A stretch of DNA of 18,970 bases, taken from contig RBNI01002287.1 in the NCBI GenBank assembly GCA_003990745.1, forward strand, positions 1 to 18,970, read 5' to 3'. The DNA is from Jimgerdemannia flammicorona. Lineage: Eukaryota > Mucoromycota > Endogonomycetes > Endogonales > Endogonaceae. The notes under the pieces are model-generated. The model did no database searches and was not told where the DNA came from. It was given only the letters and a program-made list of their open reading frames with translations. The position numbers and the translations under genes were made by a program. This document shows, one piece after another, positions 18,935 to 18,970 of this stretch (its first letter is position 1; every line of letters starts with the position of its first letter).

Positions 18935-18970
18935 CTGGTAAATTGGGGCATTGGAGGAAAGGCAAAAAAA

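Overview
The window looks like nuclear DNA of a filamentous fungus, most likely a basidiomycete. Its genes are cut by short GT-AG introns (67 to 182 nt), they lie on both strands about 1 to 5 kb apart, and the stretches between them hold many long homopolymers and degenerate repeats. I see no operons, rRNA, tRNA or CRISPR. The phylum call is inference from gene architecture and protein style.

Four genes can be read end to end by joining exons. (1) Minus strand, 2877 to 1813: a secreted protein with a signal peptide and a C-terminal 3D-type (double-psi beta-barrel) domain, three exons, 270 aa, with a TATA box at 3017-3010. (2) Plus strand, 6431 to 7409: an acidic 260-aa protein of unknown function, three exons. 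(3) Minus strand, 11707 to 9909: a 449-aa four-helix membrane protein, five exons, with a long low-complexity tail carrying alanine runs and PGM repeats. A run of 64 G (C on the gene's own strand) lies 73 bp upstream of its start. (4) Plus strand, 17321 to 18245: a pirin (bicupin), three exons, 261 aa, with the four metal ligands intact, a TATA box, and a run of 24 A just before the start codon.

Two weaker gene traces follow. At about 14266-14892 (+) there is an apparently broken gene combining a SUMO-interacting motif, a basic stretch and the remains of a NYN-type nuclease domain. At the right edge, 18934 to 18868 (-), there is what looks like the last exon of a gene running in from beyond the window and converging on pirin.

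The rest is mostly non-coding: 1-1260 is repeat-rich and may derive from a retroelement; 3018-6430 has scattered poly(T) runs and a strong inverted repeat; 7410-9908 holds one antisense open segment that reads like a fossil exon; 11844-14265 holds one unrecognised 191-codon ORF; 14893-16040 carries a direct duplication of about 220-270 bp; 16040-16600 is a sharply AT-rich island. The genes have no evident shared pathway. The least ordinary items are the NYN/SUMO-motif remnant, the extreme homopolymers beside genes, the inverted repeat upstream of the unknown gene, and the divergent 3D protein.
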